A DNA stretch of 64,000 nucleotides from Malachius bipustulatus (Eukaryota > Arthropoda > Insecta > Coleoptera > Melyridae): positions 18,225,144 through 18,289,143 of the forward strand of contig OU342634.1 of the NCBI GenBank assembly GCA_910589415.1, read 5' to 3'. Of this stretch, positions 30,901 through 43,825 are shown one piece after another; the first letter of the stretch is position 1; each line of letters starts with the position of its first letter. The notes below the pieces were generated by a model. That model saw only the letters and a list, made by a program, of their open reading frames with translations, was not told the DNA's origin and made no database searches. Both the position numbers and the translations under genes were made by a program.

Positions 30901-33880
30901 AAAGCAATACACTGAATCAATGGAACATTTTATTTCAACTGTTAATAAAAGCAACGCAAATTACCTGAAAAAAGTTGAAGAGAAAAAAGTTGTTGCTTTT
31001 AGTGGGATTTGAACTGTACCTATGTATATTTATCTCCTACAGCCAGGACGCCGGCTAGTGATTAAATGAATAACTCAATGGATGTGAAAAAGTGAAAGAA
31101 GGAGCTTTAGATTTTTTGTATCTAGTAGGAATATTTGAAATCTCTCTATTTTGATTGTGCCACTTTTTCTGGCGATTCCCGTTCGTATTCTACTACCTAC
31201 ATAGGTACATCATTTCTAGGGGATTATTCTTTGTCAATAATAAAAAATTCATTAATACAAAATTGTTAAGGGCTGGAACCCAAAAACTTTATTTACTACA
31301 TTATTATTTTAGAGCTGTGCTACTAAAATATTTTATGTAGGTATGTAGGTTTGCCAACCCTATACTGCCTTACAAATAAGAAATTGGCGAGGAAGTTGCT
31401 GTTATATTTTCGTAATTTATGTAGCTACCTACAACCTACAACAAACTAGCCCACAACTTTTGCATGATCATTTTTTTTTCTTTTTTGATTAACAAACACT
31501 GAAACTTATCGTTTATCAGACACAATCGACAATTTCAAATTCAGATCACATTAAGTAATTGCTTGCCCACGCTTCAACGCCCGCGCGCAAAGGATTATTC
31601 GTCATTGCTAGTCGGGTATTTAAGTAACTAAAACTTCAACAAGTAATAATGTCTATGGCAACATAATATTTAGCTAAGGAAACTGTCTTGACTGACGTCA
31701 GGGGTGAAATGGAAGGGGGCAAGTTTAAAAATTCTCGATTCTTCGAAAAATGATTTAGGTAGGTACCTAAACCAATTATTTTAATTTGTAACCGTAACCC
31801 AAAAAACGAATTATTCTCGAAAAACCAAAGCACTATCTGAATGGACAGTAAAATATTTTTTTCTCAAAAAACGACAAAGGATTTTTTTAATTAGGTATTT
31901 ACAAATAGAATTTTATCAAGAAGAAGTAGAAAAAAATTTATTAAAAAAATACTAAAAAGTCTATGTCTTCATGATGGGACAAAATTAAAAAAAAATCTTT
32001 ATTTTCCTAATTTATAGTTTTATATCCCGAGAAGGTAAAATTTGTAAAATTCTATCAAAAATATCCTTATTAAATAAAAAGACTTTCTGTAAAATTTATA
32101 TTTAAAATAGAGATAAAATTAATAGTTAATTCCTCCGATCAACGCAATTCCTAGCAGTGTTTTGCCTTCATTAAGGCTCATCAGTTTGTCATATCGTTAA
32201 GAGTGTACAATTTCGGAAACATCGACTGAAACAATAATAATTATTGCTCTCTTATAAAACAGCAGTCGTTATCTTTGTCTTTTTTCAGACTAATATGATT
32301 TGTGTGGATCGAGGGAATTAGTATATTTTTTCCTTATTTTAAAAATACACGGAAATACCTGCTTTAATATTTTATTAATATTATTTTATTTTTAATAATA
32401 TTTAAAAATTTTTATTAATATTCACTTCACCAATCAACTGATTTCTATCGTTAATAAAATAATTATAGGAGCTTAATGTTTGAAGAACTTTTGTTCGCCC
32501 ATGCATCATGAAAAAATCAGAAATTACAGCTACCTTTGAGGGCTCCAAGATCACATTTTAGGAATTAGATTTTTTCCTACTACCTGAAGCAGCGTATTTT
32601 TCAACTATAATATTGAATAAAACGTTTATCATTCTGCTGATTTTAGTTTAATAATGAGGTTCATTCCTCATGCCGAAAGTGGACGCACATTCACGGATAG
32701 GAGTCAACCACAGTTCAGCATGTGAAACAATAAACGAAAAATAATAAGAGTAAGAGCCAATCACAGCTAGACAGTTTCGAGAAGTCAATAAGGGATGCAG
32801 ATTTCAACGGACGCGAGCATGCCAAGCGAGCATAACTATTAGTGCCTTAACAACCTAGTGGTTATTAAATGCTTAATATAATGGTTTTAAGACTGTATGT
32901 GATACTCTTATGAAGTCGCAGAGAAAATAGCATATTTTTCGCGCGGAGAACGGCTATTATTCACTTTGGCAATACAACAGACGTCTAAGTTTCGTCCTCG
33001 TGAATAATAGCCATCATAATATTTTTCATATCCAAATATACATAATATCATAAATCACAAAATATAGGTACAAGGCAGTATCATTCAAGTTAGTTTCTTA
33101 AAACGTTTTAACTCGAAGGATCATCATGAATATTATTTATTTTGCCTTATTTAATTTATTATTTATTTATTGGTAATAACAATTGATATTTTCTTCTTCC
33201 GAGAACTTAAGTCAGTTGCAAGAAAGATTGAGCAATATTTTAAAAAGACTAAAAGGTAATTATTATGTAACTACAAAAAGTTTAAAATTATATTATTACA
33301 GTCTTTCTCTTTTGTTTTTCATCTTTTGTCAATTCTATTTCCAAATTTAAAATTCCCCTTTTGTCAAATTTTATTACTTCATTTTTTACCAAAATGTTTT
33401 TCCAATGTTAATTATAATAAAGTGAAACGAATTTGACATAAAGGGAAATTGATTGATAAATCAATGACTATAAGCATATATAGATAGAAAAATAAGAAAA
33501 TCATTTATTTGACATACTTAAGAAAAGCAATTGACAAAAAAAGGAAAGCCGAGAGAAAAGACTGTATAATGTTAATTTTATTTTCACGTTACTTTTTACT
33601 CTGATTTTCCCTCATATTCTGAATGCATATGCTTCTTTTTTTTCAAGTTACTTATAAATATTTAAAAATGCTTAGTACATTTCGATATTAAAGAAAATAA
33701 ATTTCATGTACCTTGCAATTAAGAAACATTTTCATTTCGTTCTTTATAAACTCACCACTCTTTCCATCTGAATCCATCAAGAGTAAAAGTGGAACTGAAG
33801 TTAAACATAAATTGTATATCCATTAAGGCACATTATTATAAACACTTAACACAACAATTTTTAAAAGCACTAAACCACAA
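27969..33880. other. Non-coding AT-rich stretch
   Basis: No gene or complete element recognised. A short inverted repeat GGCTATTATTCAC/GTGAATAATAGCC lies at about 32952-33013. Confidence 0.45.
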
Positions 33881-34440
33881 GAAATCAGGTACGTCTCTAC
33901 GGTACGTCACAGCGATAAAATTTTATTAGGTACAATAATTCCGCTCCAGAATAAAACCTCTCGAAAGACGCGAAAGACGCGAACACTAAACATATCAACA
34001 ATGACAATCAACAATCTCTCGCATAAACATTTTAAACAATACGCAAGTTTTTAACAAATGAGATCCCCGGCAAGGTCGACCGCAACAAGAGAAAACCTCT
34101 CAAACCGCGACCAACTTTTATGATTTACCAAAATCACGCGTTCATCAAATTCAAACCCGGCGTACGCGCGCGAAGCTTTGCCATGACGGCGTTGCGACGA
34201 GCGAAGAGTGACCTCCGCAATGGTCTATAAAATACGCGATGCTCAAGTCTAATAAGAGCTTTTACCGTCAGGATAACAGGAGAGAGCGGAAGAACCGTCC
34301 TTCGCAAGCACGCAGAAAGTAGGTATATATCGGGCAATGAATGGCTAGAACCGCTACTACAACTGGATCGTATCAGTTTGGAGCAATACTAGACGAGACG
34401 ATCACTGTACCGAGTGTCTAAGAAGGAACTGCATGAATCC
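33880..34440 (+). promoter_or_regulatory. GC- and CpG-richer block, candidate promoter or 5' exon
   Basis: This block is clearly less AT-rich than its surroundings, has many CpGs (GACGCGAAAGACGCG, GTACGCGCGCGAAG) and holds a textbook TATAAAATACGCG at about 34226. An arthropod-type TCAGT initiator lies near 34371. A 67-codon frame on the minus strand opens without ATG and is probably not a gene. No coding exon was found nearby, so the gene it would serve is unknown. Confidence 0.3.
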
Positions 34441-34743
34441 ATTCTATTTGTAACAAATATAGAATAATTAATATCGGCCCCCTTAACAATAGAATTGTTT
34501 CGACTTTTTTTGAAACTTTGCGTTGTCTTCATTTAATAATATTATTAAACTTTAATAATGATGTATGAATAAAAATTGAAAGTAATTTTTACACGTTTTT
34601 TATTAATTTGTAAACAAGATTTGCATTAATTTCTAGGAGTTTTGATTATTTTTATTATAAAGTCGCGCTTGCGAGAAACATCTAGAATTCAAAAAGATTT
34701 GTTCTTGCTTATTTTCCTTTTTCAACAAGTCGATAAAATTATA

Positions 34744-37700
34744 CGCCTATGCACAAGAAAAATGACACAAGTCAAAAATTGCGTTTTTTGAGTTAATATT
34801 GTATAAAGGTTTAAAATGTCATGTTTTGTTGTATAGTAAAGTGTCATAAGTGAACTTCGAAAGATTCTCGATAGATGGGGTTGTGTCACTTTACCACAGA
34901 GTGGAAACTATCAAGTATATTCTCCTGAACAATGACACATCTCAGTTGCCAGTTGGCTAACAGACGAGTGTGTGCATGTTTAGTGAAGAAAAACGACACA
35001 ATTCAAATTGCTACGAATTTACTTTCACAACCTTATGAATAACAGTGACATATTTTGACTTGTGACCCTTTTGATTATAGAGGTAAGTTTGTTTTTCAAT
35101 ATATTTTCCTTGAATAATGTTTTATTTCGAATAGTGTCACTTTTCATCATAATTTTGCAACACATTCAACATTCAACACGTGTTTTTATTAGTTATGTCA
35201 CTATTCTTTATAAATAACAGCATCAAACTCCTCAATTGTAATGGACTATTTGAGTTCAGCCAATATTCTGGTTTCATTTAAATTATGCAAACAGATATTT
35301 TGACTGACTATAGTTACTACCTTTAATTATGAAAAATAGAGTAAATAGGTTAATTAGATTGAGATAACGGCATATAGAATTGTAGGGAATACTTTACATG
35401 AAAACATTCGTGTGATAAGTACTTATAGTAGTTTTAAAATCTAAAACTTACTGGATATAAGTCTGGGGAATAGAGTAGATCTATACTAGACTAGATGATC
35501 AAGGCAAATAGGACCACATTATTTGTTACCAGACGTTTTATTTGCATTTTTTTTTCAAACAATCCGTATTTGATTTCAGTGCTCATTAAGAATGTCGCAG
35601 CGAAGTCAGTTGATACTCAAATTGGCGAAGGACTCATATAAAAATGCAATGATGAGAACCAACCCCCACAACATGAGGATTCTTGGAAAGCAATTCTGCC
35701 AGAGCAAAAAACTGGTCATTCGGATATCATAGAAGCTGAATCTGAAACTGAATGTGGAGCTTCGAAAAAAGTCTTAAGCTGGTTGTCCAATGTACCTTTC
35801 GGGGAAGTTCCTGTGCAACTTGAACTTAATAGTAATACAGAGGGGGATGTTTTCAGACCATTAATACAAAATCAAGACAGTCAGTTCAACCAAATCGTTA
35901 GGCAGGAGCAGAGAGACGAAGCAAACTATACAATAGCCGAACAAGAAAAAAGCGAAGGTGAAGTCTCAGACAGATTCAATTCTGACGACAGCATTGCGGA
36001 TCCTAATTATTCATCTTCATCTCAGAGTTCTTCATCATCTTCTGCTACATCGTCGTCATCATCTTCAAGTACAAAAAATCTAGTTCTTGAACAGCCGGAA
36101 TCAAACTCTCAGAATGATGAAGATATTCCTTCACCAGCTGTGAGAGGTAAAAAAAGAAAAGCCAAGCCTGCAGAATGGAGAAAACAACTGGCAAAAAAAT
36201 ACAGAAATTTAGGAAAAGAATATGTCTCAAGTTCCAAAAGTAAGAAAGTGTATGCAGCTAGAAAGATGGGTCCACCTTGCTCGGAAAAATGCAAATTAAA
36301 ATGTTCATCAAAAGTAGTTGAAGAGAGCAGAAACAAGATTTTTTCTGAATATTGGGGTATAGGTAATTTACAAGGGCAACGAGATTTTCTTTCGAAAAGT
36401 ATGGAGCAAATTAATCCCAAATACAGATACATACGGGAAGATAGCCACAGAAAAAACAATAACGCTTTTTATTTTACAATAGATGGGACAAAAATGAGAG
36501 TATGTAAAGCATTTTTTAAGTCGACGTTAGGAATAACAGATCGACCCATAAGAACAGTCATTAATAAAAGGGAACAATCTACAGGAGGTATCGTAGTTTC
36601 GGACTTGAGAGGCAAGCATGGGCATCATGCACACATTGACCAGGAGATAAAGCAAAGTGTACAAAAACACATTGAAAGCATACCACGCATTGAAAGCCAC
36701 TATCGTCGCCATGATTCTGTCCGGGAATATATTGAAGGTGGAAAAACTGTGTCACAACTGCATAGAGATTATGTAGCTGATCGTAAACAGAATAATTTGC
36801 CATACGCTAATTATTTAATGTATAATAACATATTCAAAACCAACTTCAATATTTCCTTCTTCAAGCCGAAAAAAGACCAATGCGAAGACTGTGTCCACTA
36901 CATGAATAGTGATGAGAACGGGAAACAAGAATTGCAGGAAAAATATGAAAATCACCTCTTAGAGAAAGATCTTTCGCGAATAGAAAAAGAAAGAGATAAA
37001 ACAAATTCAGAAGATAATTTGATTGTATGTGTATATGATTTGGAAGCTGTACTTCAGTGTCCAAGAGGGGATGCATCGGGATTCTATTACACATCCAAAT
37101 TAGCAGTATACAACTTCACAATGTATAATTTAAAAAATCATGATGTAATTTGCTATGTATGGCATGAAGGAGAGGGCCTTCGAGGAGTAAATGAAATAGG
37201 CACCTGTGTACTGAAATATTTACAGAGCTTGGAGCAAAAAGCCAATGAAATCAAGAAAAATTTAGACGTTATATTTTATTCTGATAACTGTTGCGGTCAG
37301 CAGAAAAACCGTTTCATGGTCAGCTTATATCAGTACGCAGTTTCTCAGTATCCTTTCATAAATAGCATTACACACAAGTATCTGATAAAAGGCCATAGCC
37401 AAAATGAAGGGGACTCAGTACACTCAGTGATAGAGTCACAGATTAAGCGATCTTTAAAAAGTGGCCCAGTTTATCTCCCGGAACAATACGTTACGTTGAT
37501 AAGAACAGCCAAAAAAAGAGGCCAGCCTTATAGCGTTATTGAATTAAACCATGAAGATTTTTGGAATATAAAGGAACTAGCAACTACATCAGTTTTTGGA
37601 AAACAGACCATCAAAATTACAGATGTAAGATTAATAAAAGTTGCAAAGGAACAACCGCTTATTTTAATGTACTTTACAAAGATTCATATTGTCAGGAAGT

Positions 37701-38208
37701 ATTTTCAGAAATAAATTCAAAGTTACTTAGAAATAATAAGAAGGAGAATAATAGAGTAGAATTGAAAAAACTGTAGGGTTCAAAGTTAGGGATCAATGAT
37801 AAGAAGAAACGAGGTCTACTTGGTTTGTTCGGTAAATGTATTCCCAAAATTTATTATACATTTTATAATTCTTTATAATAAAGTTACTTACTAGTTAAAT
37901 AAATTGCTTGATTTTGGAATTAGTTTTTTTTACATTAAAAATTTCTCGTATAATTTCTAGAAATTTTTTCATGAAAAATGACACAAAACAAAATAAGGGA
38001 TGATTATTTCAAATATTAGGAATGTAAATATTACTAAAGCAATATTTTCTTCAAAAATACGATAAATAGTGACTATTTGCCGCAAGCCAATCGGGAACAG
38101 TTTCAAAATTCAATATGGAAATCCACGATTTTCGTACAGTAAGTTTTAAAATCGCTCTACCCAACAACTTGGATTTTTGACTTGTGTCACTTTTCTTGTG
38201 CATAGGCG
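34744..38208 (+). mobile_element. DNA transposon with 36-bp TIRs carrying a DUF7869-like gene
   Basis: The ends are inverted repeats of 36 bp with one mismatch: 34744-34779, starting CGCCTATGCACAAGAAAA, and 38173-38208. Inside both ends, in the roughly 450 bp next to the left TIR and 230 bp next to the right, TGACAC(A) or its complement recurs about nine times (34763, 34841, 34883, 34933, 34993, 35133, 37979, 38183 among others). These look like transposase-binding subterminal repeats. ATTAT occurs at both flanks (34738-34742 and 38209-38213), a possible 5-bp target duplication with one unpaired base on the left. Total length is about 3.5 kb. The single gene (35592-37878) fills the middle. 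Confidence 0.8.
35592..37878 (+). pseudogene. DUF7869-like putative transposase, lightly decayed
   Basis: The main frame is open from 35642 to 37714 without an upstream ATG. An ATG at 35592 (MSQRSQLILKLAKDSYKN) opens a different frame, so there is a one-base break or an unseen intron near 35645. The main protein has a serine-rich segment (about residues 75-97 of the open frame), then MGPPCSEKCKLKC. A zinc-ligand pair QCEDCVHY follows, then the acidic motifs VYDLEAVLQCPRG, YSDNCCGQQKN and GHSQNEGDSVHSVIE. I propose that these form an RNase H-like catalytic core. A second frame change near 37675 and a TAG at 37774-37776 precede a conserved-looking tail ending at 37878. The family is common in insect genomes; its role as transposase is inferred from the TIRs. 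Confidence 0.7.
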
Positions 38209-38213
38209 ATTAT

Positions 38214-39017
38214 GTTGAATCCTGTAGGTAACAGTGTGGGTGATAACTTCAAGTGAGAAAGATTTGATCTTTCTCAGTTTTACACCTTTATTATCAAATT
38301 TTAAGGGATTGAGGTGTACCTGCTTACCTGCCTAATTTCAATATTTTCTAAAATAGGTATAGGTACCTACTGTGGCTAATTTTTAACTAAAGTGTCTTAA
38401 AACATCTACTTATTCGCTGTAACATATATTTTCCTCTTGAGCGACTTTCTTGCACACTAGGCGAAATTCTCAACACCTATAATAATATGCTAATGCCCTA
38501 GGGACATTTTGCGTCTTGATCATGTAGAGGATTTCCTCAATGATCAAGAAATAAGTTCAAAATATCAATAAAAGTAACTTTATTATATCTTTATCAATGT
38601 TATCGATAACTAATCTTCGTTAATATGCTCCCCATAATTACTTTTCTCGACGATACGCATCATTAGTCATAATTATGCATCTCGTATAACTATTTCTGAT
38701 GTTATAATGTAAAGTTTTATTCCATCGAGCATAACGGTCTTATTTCCCGAACGATAACGTCTCCAAAACCAATCGAATAGCATATTAACTGCAAATTGGT
38801 TCTCGTTGTTTCCGTCATAGCGAAATTACTTTAAAGTTGAAGAAGCATAAAAAAATTCATATAGAGTTGGCAAAAGAAGAAACTACTTTCTATCATCAAA
38901 ATGCTAGCTATTGTTGGATTCTTAACCTGCCGAGTTTTTGGCTAAATTTTTGCTCCAAGAGCAAGTAGGCATATTTTCTTGGCTTAGTCAAAAATTAGTG
39001 ACTCGTTCATCCACATA
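38214..39017. other. Intergenic stretch
   Basis: Nothing recognised beyond AT-rich spacer. Confidence 0.5.
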
Positions 39018-39272
39018 CAGGGTGTACCAGCTCGATTTAGACAACGGTAAGGGCCGTGTAGGTCTCGTCAAGACGAAACGTTTTTTTATTTGAAGTTTTT
39101 GGATTTGGACCTTCGTTGCGGAAATATGGCCGACTTCCGGTTTTTAGTTTTTTGGCTCCAGTTTCGGCATTTTTAGGTTCTCGCCCAAACTGAAACTAGT
39201 TTTGGAAACTCCTTAGCTTCAGTTACAACTTTCATATTGAAGTCATGGTTCTATCTCTGTTGGATTCAAAAT

Positions 39273-41284
39273 CTTAATTTTTCAATTTGATTCAATTTGA
39301 ATTGATTCAAAGACTTAATCATACTCATGGTTCTAACGTAGCAACTTCTGTTTCTTCGTCATTCATGTTCTATCCCACTTCACCCGTGGAAATCAATCGC
39401 GTCGTCCTCAGGTTTAAGGGCAAAATGTCATCGGGCCTAGATGAGATTCCCTGCTCCTTCATTGCCAAACACTGCATATCCGTGCTGGCTCATCCACTCG
39501 CAGATATATTATAAATAGCTCCTTTCTGACTGGTGTATTCCCCGAACAACTCAAAGCCGCACTCGTTAAACCCATTTTCAAAAAAGGCGACGGAAAAAAT
39601 CCCGAGAATTACAGACCGATTAGCCTGCTTTCGGTCTTTGACAAAATTATTGAGTCACTGGTTTCCCACCGTCTCTTGGACTTTCTTGAAAAGACTAGGA
39701 CTCTATCTGACTCCCAACATGGTTTCTTAAGGAACAGATCTACTGAGACTGCTCTTGTCCAACTGACGGAGTATATCTCTGGGGGAATGGAGGACGGCAC
39801 CCGCACGGTAGGATGGCTTCTGGACCTCTCCAAGGCATTCGACAGTGTGTGTCATGAGTGCCTCCTTCTAAGACTGCAGGCTGTGGGTATACGCGGACTG
39901 GCCCTCTCCTGGTTCTCCAGTTACTTGCAGGGTCGAACTCAAGCAGTAGAATTGATTGGGTCAGATGGCCGAGTGACCAGGTCCCTCTTTGCTCCTGTCT
40001 CGTCTGGAGTTCCACAGGGCAGTGTCCTTGGTCCACTCCTGTTCCTCATTTTCATCAACGAATTAGGTCCCAAAATAACATCTTCAAATTCCATCTGTGT
40101 CAACTATGCAGACGATACAACCATTCTCATTAAGATAAAGACAAGCGACATTTCGGAAATTATATCAACCGTTCAAGACCCACTGGAAAAAGCCTCTACA
40201 TGGCTTAGAGTCAATAGACTAAAACTGAACTTGACAAAAACTGAATTGATAGACTTTCATTCTTCCGGATCACGTCTACCACCCCTACCTGACATCCCGA
40301 ATGAAAATTCCCTGATTAAGCCCAGAGAGGTCGTGAAATTTTTAGGCTTTCACATCGATCAAAATCTAAACTGGGCAGCTCACACAGACCTCTTATGCCA
40401 CCGACTAGCTAGCTCCTGTTTCCTTTTGAGACGACTCCAACACACTGTCTCCCATAATATTCTGCTCTCTCTGCATATTATATGGACATTTTTATAGTCA
40501 CGTAGCCTATGGCATCGCCGTCTGGGGCAGCACTGAGAAGTCCCTGAGTAAAGTCTTCCTTCTTCAGAAGAGGGCTCTCAGGATCCTGGCAGACTTATCC
40601 ATGCATCCGCGAGTCTTGCAGGGGACAATTCAGACGACTTGGTATACTAACATTGACCGCCCTCTGTATGTTTTCTCCCTCCTCAAACTTATTTACAAAA
40701 ATCAGGCTAAGCTTGATCCTTTCCGATTCTCACACCACTATCATACTCGATTCAATCTATTTAAACTACCAACCCACCGCCACCTCTCGTCCTCTGAAAA
40801 GACGTTTACATACGCGTCTATAATATACCTAAACCATTTCCGACTTGACCCTTCAACCGTCAGATTCTCTCAGTTCAAGTTATATCTGCGGAAACATCTC
40901 ACAGAGCTTGAACCATATACTACCATGGACATACTGTCTTCCCCCCCCCCCCCCCCCCTTCCTTCCCGACTTAAACACTTGAAAATATAGATACTTTCGT
41001 TTGCTAGTATCTAGTCAATTCGACTTAATAAGACGCTATAGTAATAGGTAGTATGTATAGATAGATTAATGTTTTAATGTACACTTTTTGCTATGTTCAA
41101 GCTTTCTTTGTTCAATCGCGTGCGTACCACCTTTTTGAATACGCATGCGATTTGTTTGGATTAGTTCGTTGTTTGTTTTCACGACATTTTACTCTATTTA
41201 ACACTATTGTACTGATGCAATGATTGTTGTAATTTTACGTACAATAAAGAGAGATATTATTATTATTATTATTATTATTATTAA
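39273..41284 (+). mobile_element. 5'-truncated LINE (Jockey/CR1-like) with (ATT)n tail
   Basis: The insertion lies between the arms of the foldback element. It starts within the reverse transcriptase N-terminal region and lacks the endonuclease. It ends in AATAAAGAGAGAT followed by an (ATT)n run at about 41256-41283, a typical LINE 3' tail. A run of about 18 C residues sits at 40941-40958 in the end of the ORF. Confidence 0.8.
39287..40990 (+). pseudogene. LINE reverse transcriptase, frame-broken
   Basis: The order of motifs is that of a non-LTR reverse transcriptase: KMSSGLDEIP, then VKPIFKKGDGKNPENYRPIS, GWLLDLSKAFDSV, SGVPQGSVLGPLLF, the catalytic YADDTT (about 40107) and the thumb region VKFLGFHIDQNLNW. 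The C-terminal part (VFLLQKRALRILADLS) resembles Jockey/CR1 proteins, which lack RNase H. Frames change near 39510 and near 40490, so no full protein can be made. The longest intact piece is 39676-40497. Confidence 0.85.
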
Positions 41285-41564
41285 AATTTAAAGTCTTGGG
41301 CATGTCGCCATTTTGAATCCAACAGAGATAGAACCTTGACTTCAATATGAAAGTTCTAACTGAAGCTAAGGAGTTTCCAAAACTAGTTTCAGTTTGGGCG
41401 AGAACCTAAAAATGCCGAAACTGGAGCCAAAAAACTAAAAACCGGAAGTCGGACATATTTCCGCAACGAAGGTCCAAATCCAAAAACTTCAAATAAAAAA
41501 ACGTTTCGTCTTGACGAGACCTACACGGCCCTTACCGTTGTCTGAATCGAGCTGGTACACCCTG

Positions 41565-43825
41565 CATATAGCCTTCATCTTGCTATGGAGTATTAGACAA
41601 ATAATGAATACTCTTTTTCTTACCAAAAAAATCTGAAACTTGCTTTTGCGCAGATTTTGTAGAAAAAAGCTTAATCAGTTTTAAATGTCTATAGACCAGT
41701 AGTTTTCTTTGTAGTCTCATTAACTTCATCTTTAATGGTGAAGAGTTCCAGACTACCACTGCCAGAAACACCGCATTGCCTCGTTCAAAATAATTCAAAC
41801 CAGGGATTGCTGTTTTGAATTGCTTTCAAGAATGTTCGACTTTGAAATCCGTGGCTAAGGAATACAAAATGAGGATGGTTTTTTCTCGTATCCAAAGTGT
41901 ATTTAGGTCTTCATGCAATATAAAAAGAAACATTGAATCTTGAATCAAGTTATGAGGTTGGGAGAGGCTAAATATCTTGGAATCAGAGGCGCTTATGGCG
42001 GAAGAAATGGAGCTCCTTTCATGGTCTGTTCTCCTTTGGAAAAAACGGGCAAGGATCGAGTAGGTAGTGAGTTCAACCATCACGGTAGGGAATGGCGAAA
42101 AGGGCCGTCTTTGCCTAGCAGCTTGGGATGAAAATTCTTTCCCAGCATTACATGGTTTAATTATAATTATTTTTTCTTTTAACAAAAAGTTGAATAAATA
42201 CTCACTAGCATGCCACACATTCGTTTTCTGAACAGAAATAAGGGTTTGACCATGTCCTGTCTTGCGTTGACTTTTGGTCACGTGCAATTGAAGGTCTATA
42301 ATTACATCTTCAAAAAAATTACTCCTTTTGTTCTATTTCCAAGAAGAAATCAAAACCTTCTCTTCAATTAGGACAATTGTTTCTTCAGTTGATCGACCTT
42401 CATACGGAAAATCTTTAATAGACTTTCATCTCATCCAAAACAAACTTCTTTAACAAAGTTGCAGCAAATACACTCAAACTCAGTGTGTTTGGTTGCAGGT
42501 ACAGGAAGATGAAGATATTTGTTACATAATTTATGTAGGTATTATGGTGCAATTTTATGTTCAGCAATATAACCAATTAAACTTTCAAACAATTTATTAA
42601 AATAAATAGAAAACACATGGAATGTACAAAACAACTGTAAAATTTAATAATACATGGAAATTAATACTTTTATTTGAATCTTGCATCACCCATCTGTATT
42701 TGAACAAATACTTGGAAAAGACAGTTCTGAAAAAACAGTAAATTGACTCCACGAATTTAACATTCCAAAAAAAATCCAAGCAGGCATCGTTCCCTTATTG
42801 CTGTGAAATCTTGGGATAAAACCTGAGAGAGCCGGGATCCACAGGACGAGAATTTTTTTTTAAGACAGGAAAATGTGTTTCTTGTCCCTTGATTCCTATT
42901 ACTGATCAAAATTTCTAAATGGCCTACGAATGGCCATTCGTATTTATGCAAAATTTTGTATTTTTCTTGGAATAAAATTTCATTGCAAAAAAATGTTGTG
43001 CAGCATTATTCATGCAAAATCCACTGTAAAAACCTCTGAAGTATTTTCGTATCATCAGGACTATGGTATAAGCAATTTACGGTGTAATGTGTTCAAAAAA
43101 AATAATAAAAAAATTACTAATGCAATTTTCTGCAAGTAGGTACCATATGAAAAAATACCACTTTTTTATGGTCTTTTCCCGCCTTTCTAGAGAAATCGCT
43201 ATAAAAAAATTATTGTGAAAATTGTCCCTTTTATTCTTTCAAATTATGGGTCAGTTGTGAATTAAAAAAAATTATAATGTAATTTGAATTTTACCTTTTT
43301 GAGTACAATTTTTGTCGTTTATTGTGGCAGATGTTATGTAACATTCATGATAATATTGTTTCCTGCTACCTGGACTTTCTTGGGTGATGCAAAACATTTT
43401 CAAACCTTACATTATACAGCACAGTAATAATTTAGTGGAGTTTTTATTAAAGTAATCATTCACTGGCTCAACAAACTTCCACTCTGGAGAAGTAATTTGA
43501 AACTGAATTCTCAAAAATACTTGAAAACGTTCATAGTTGTATATCATAATACTATTTTATCACCTTTTATTATTCATCTCATAATTAACCTCACTATCGC
43601 TTTTGCCAGAATGGATTTAGTTTTTCTTATCATTAACAGTTTAACCATAAAATTGTTAATTCTCGAACGACTTAAAGCTAATAGTTCCTTAACTAATTTG
43701 TACCACAAAACTCTTAAATCGACGCATGCTAAAGAATTCTTTAGCAATAGCCGATGCAAACTTATCGAGCCATCTCAGCTTATGCTTTGGTACTTAGTAC
43801 TTTTTATCTTAAGTTTTAATTTAAT
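41565..43825. other. Intergenic stretch downstream of ITPK1
   Basis: No gene recognised. AT-rich with short random frames. A TTTATT (AATAAA on the minus strand) near 43566 could serve ITPK1. Confidence 0.5.

Larger units (their letters stand above)
39018..41564. mobile_element. Foldback element with 255-bp arms, split by a LINE
   Basis: Arms at 39018-39272 and 41310-41564 are near-perfect reverse complements. Outer ends read CAGGGTGTACCAGCTCGATT; inner ends meet at CTGTTGGATTCAAAAT. Without the LINE in the middle this would be a compact hairpin MITE of about 550 bp. TA lies just outside the left end. Confidence 0.85.

Noticed and set aside
34134..34337. 67-codon minus-strand frame in the CpG-rich block
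   Set aside because: It lacks an ATG start and shows no domain; probably due to higher GC.
35783..37714. Treating the DUF7869-like ORF as a host gene
   Set aside because: It is enclosed by matched 36-bp inverted ends and has frame breaks; the transposon reading explains more.
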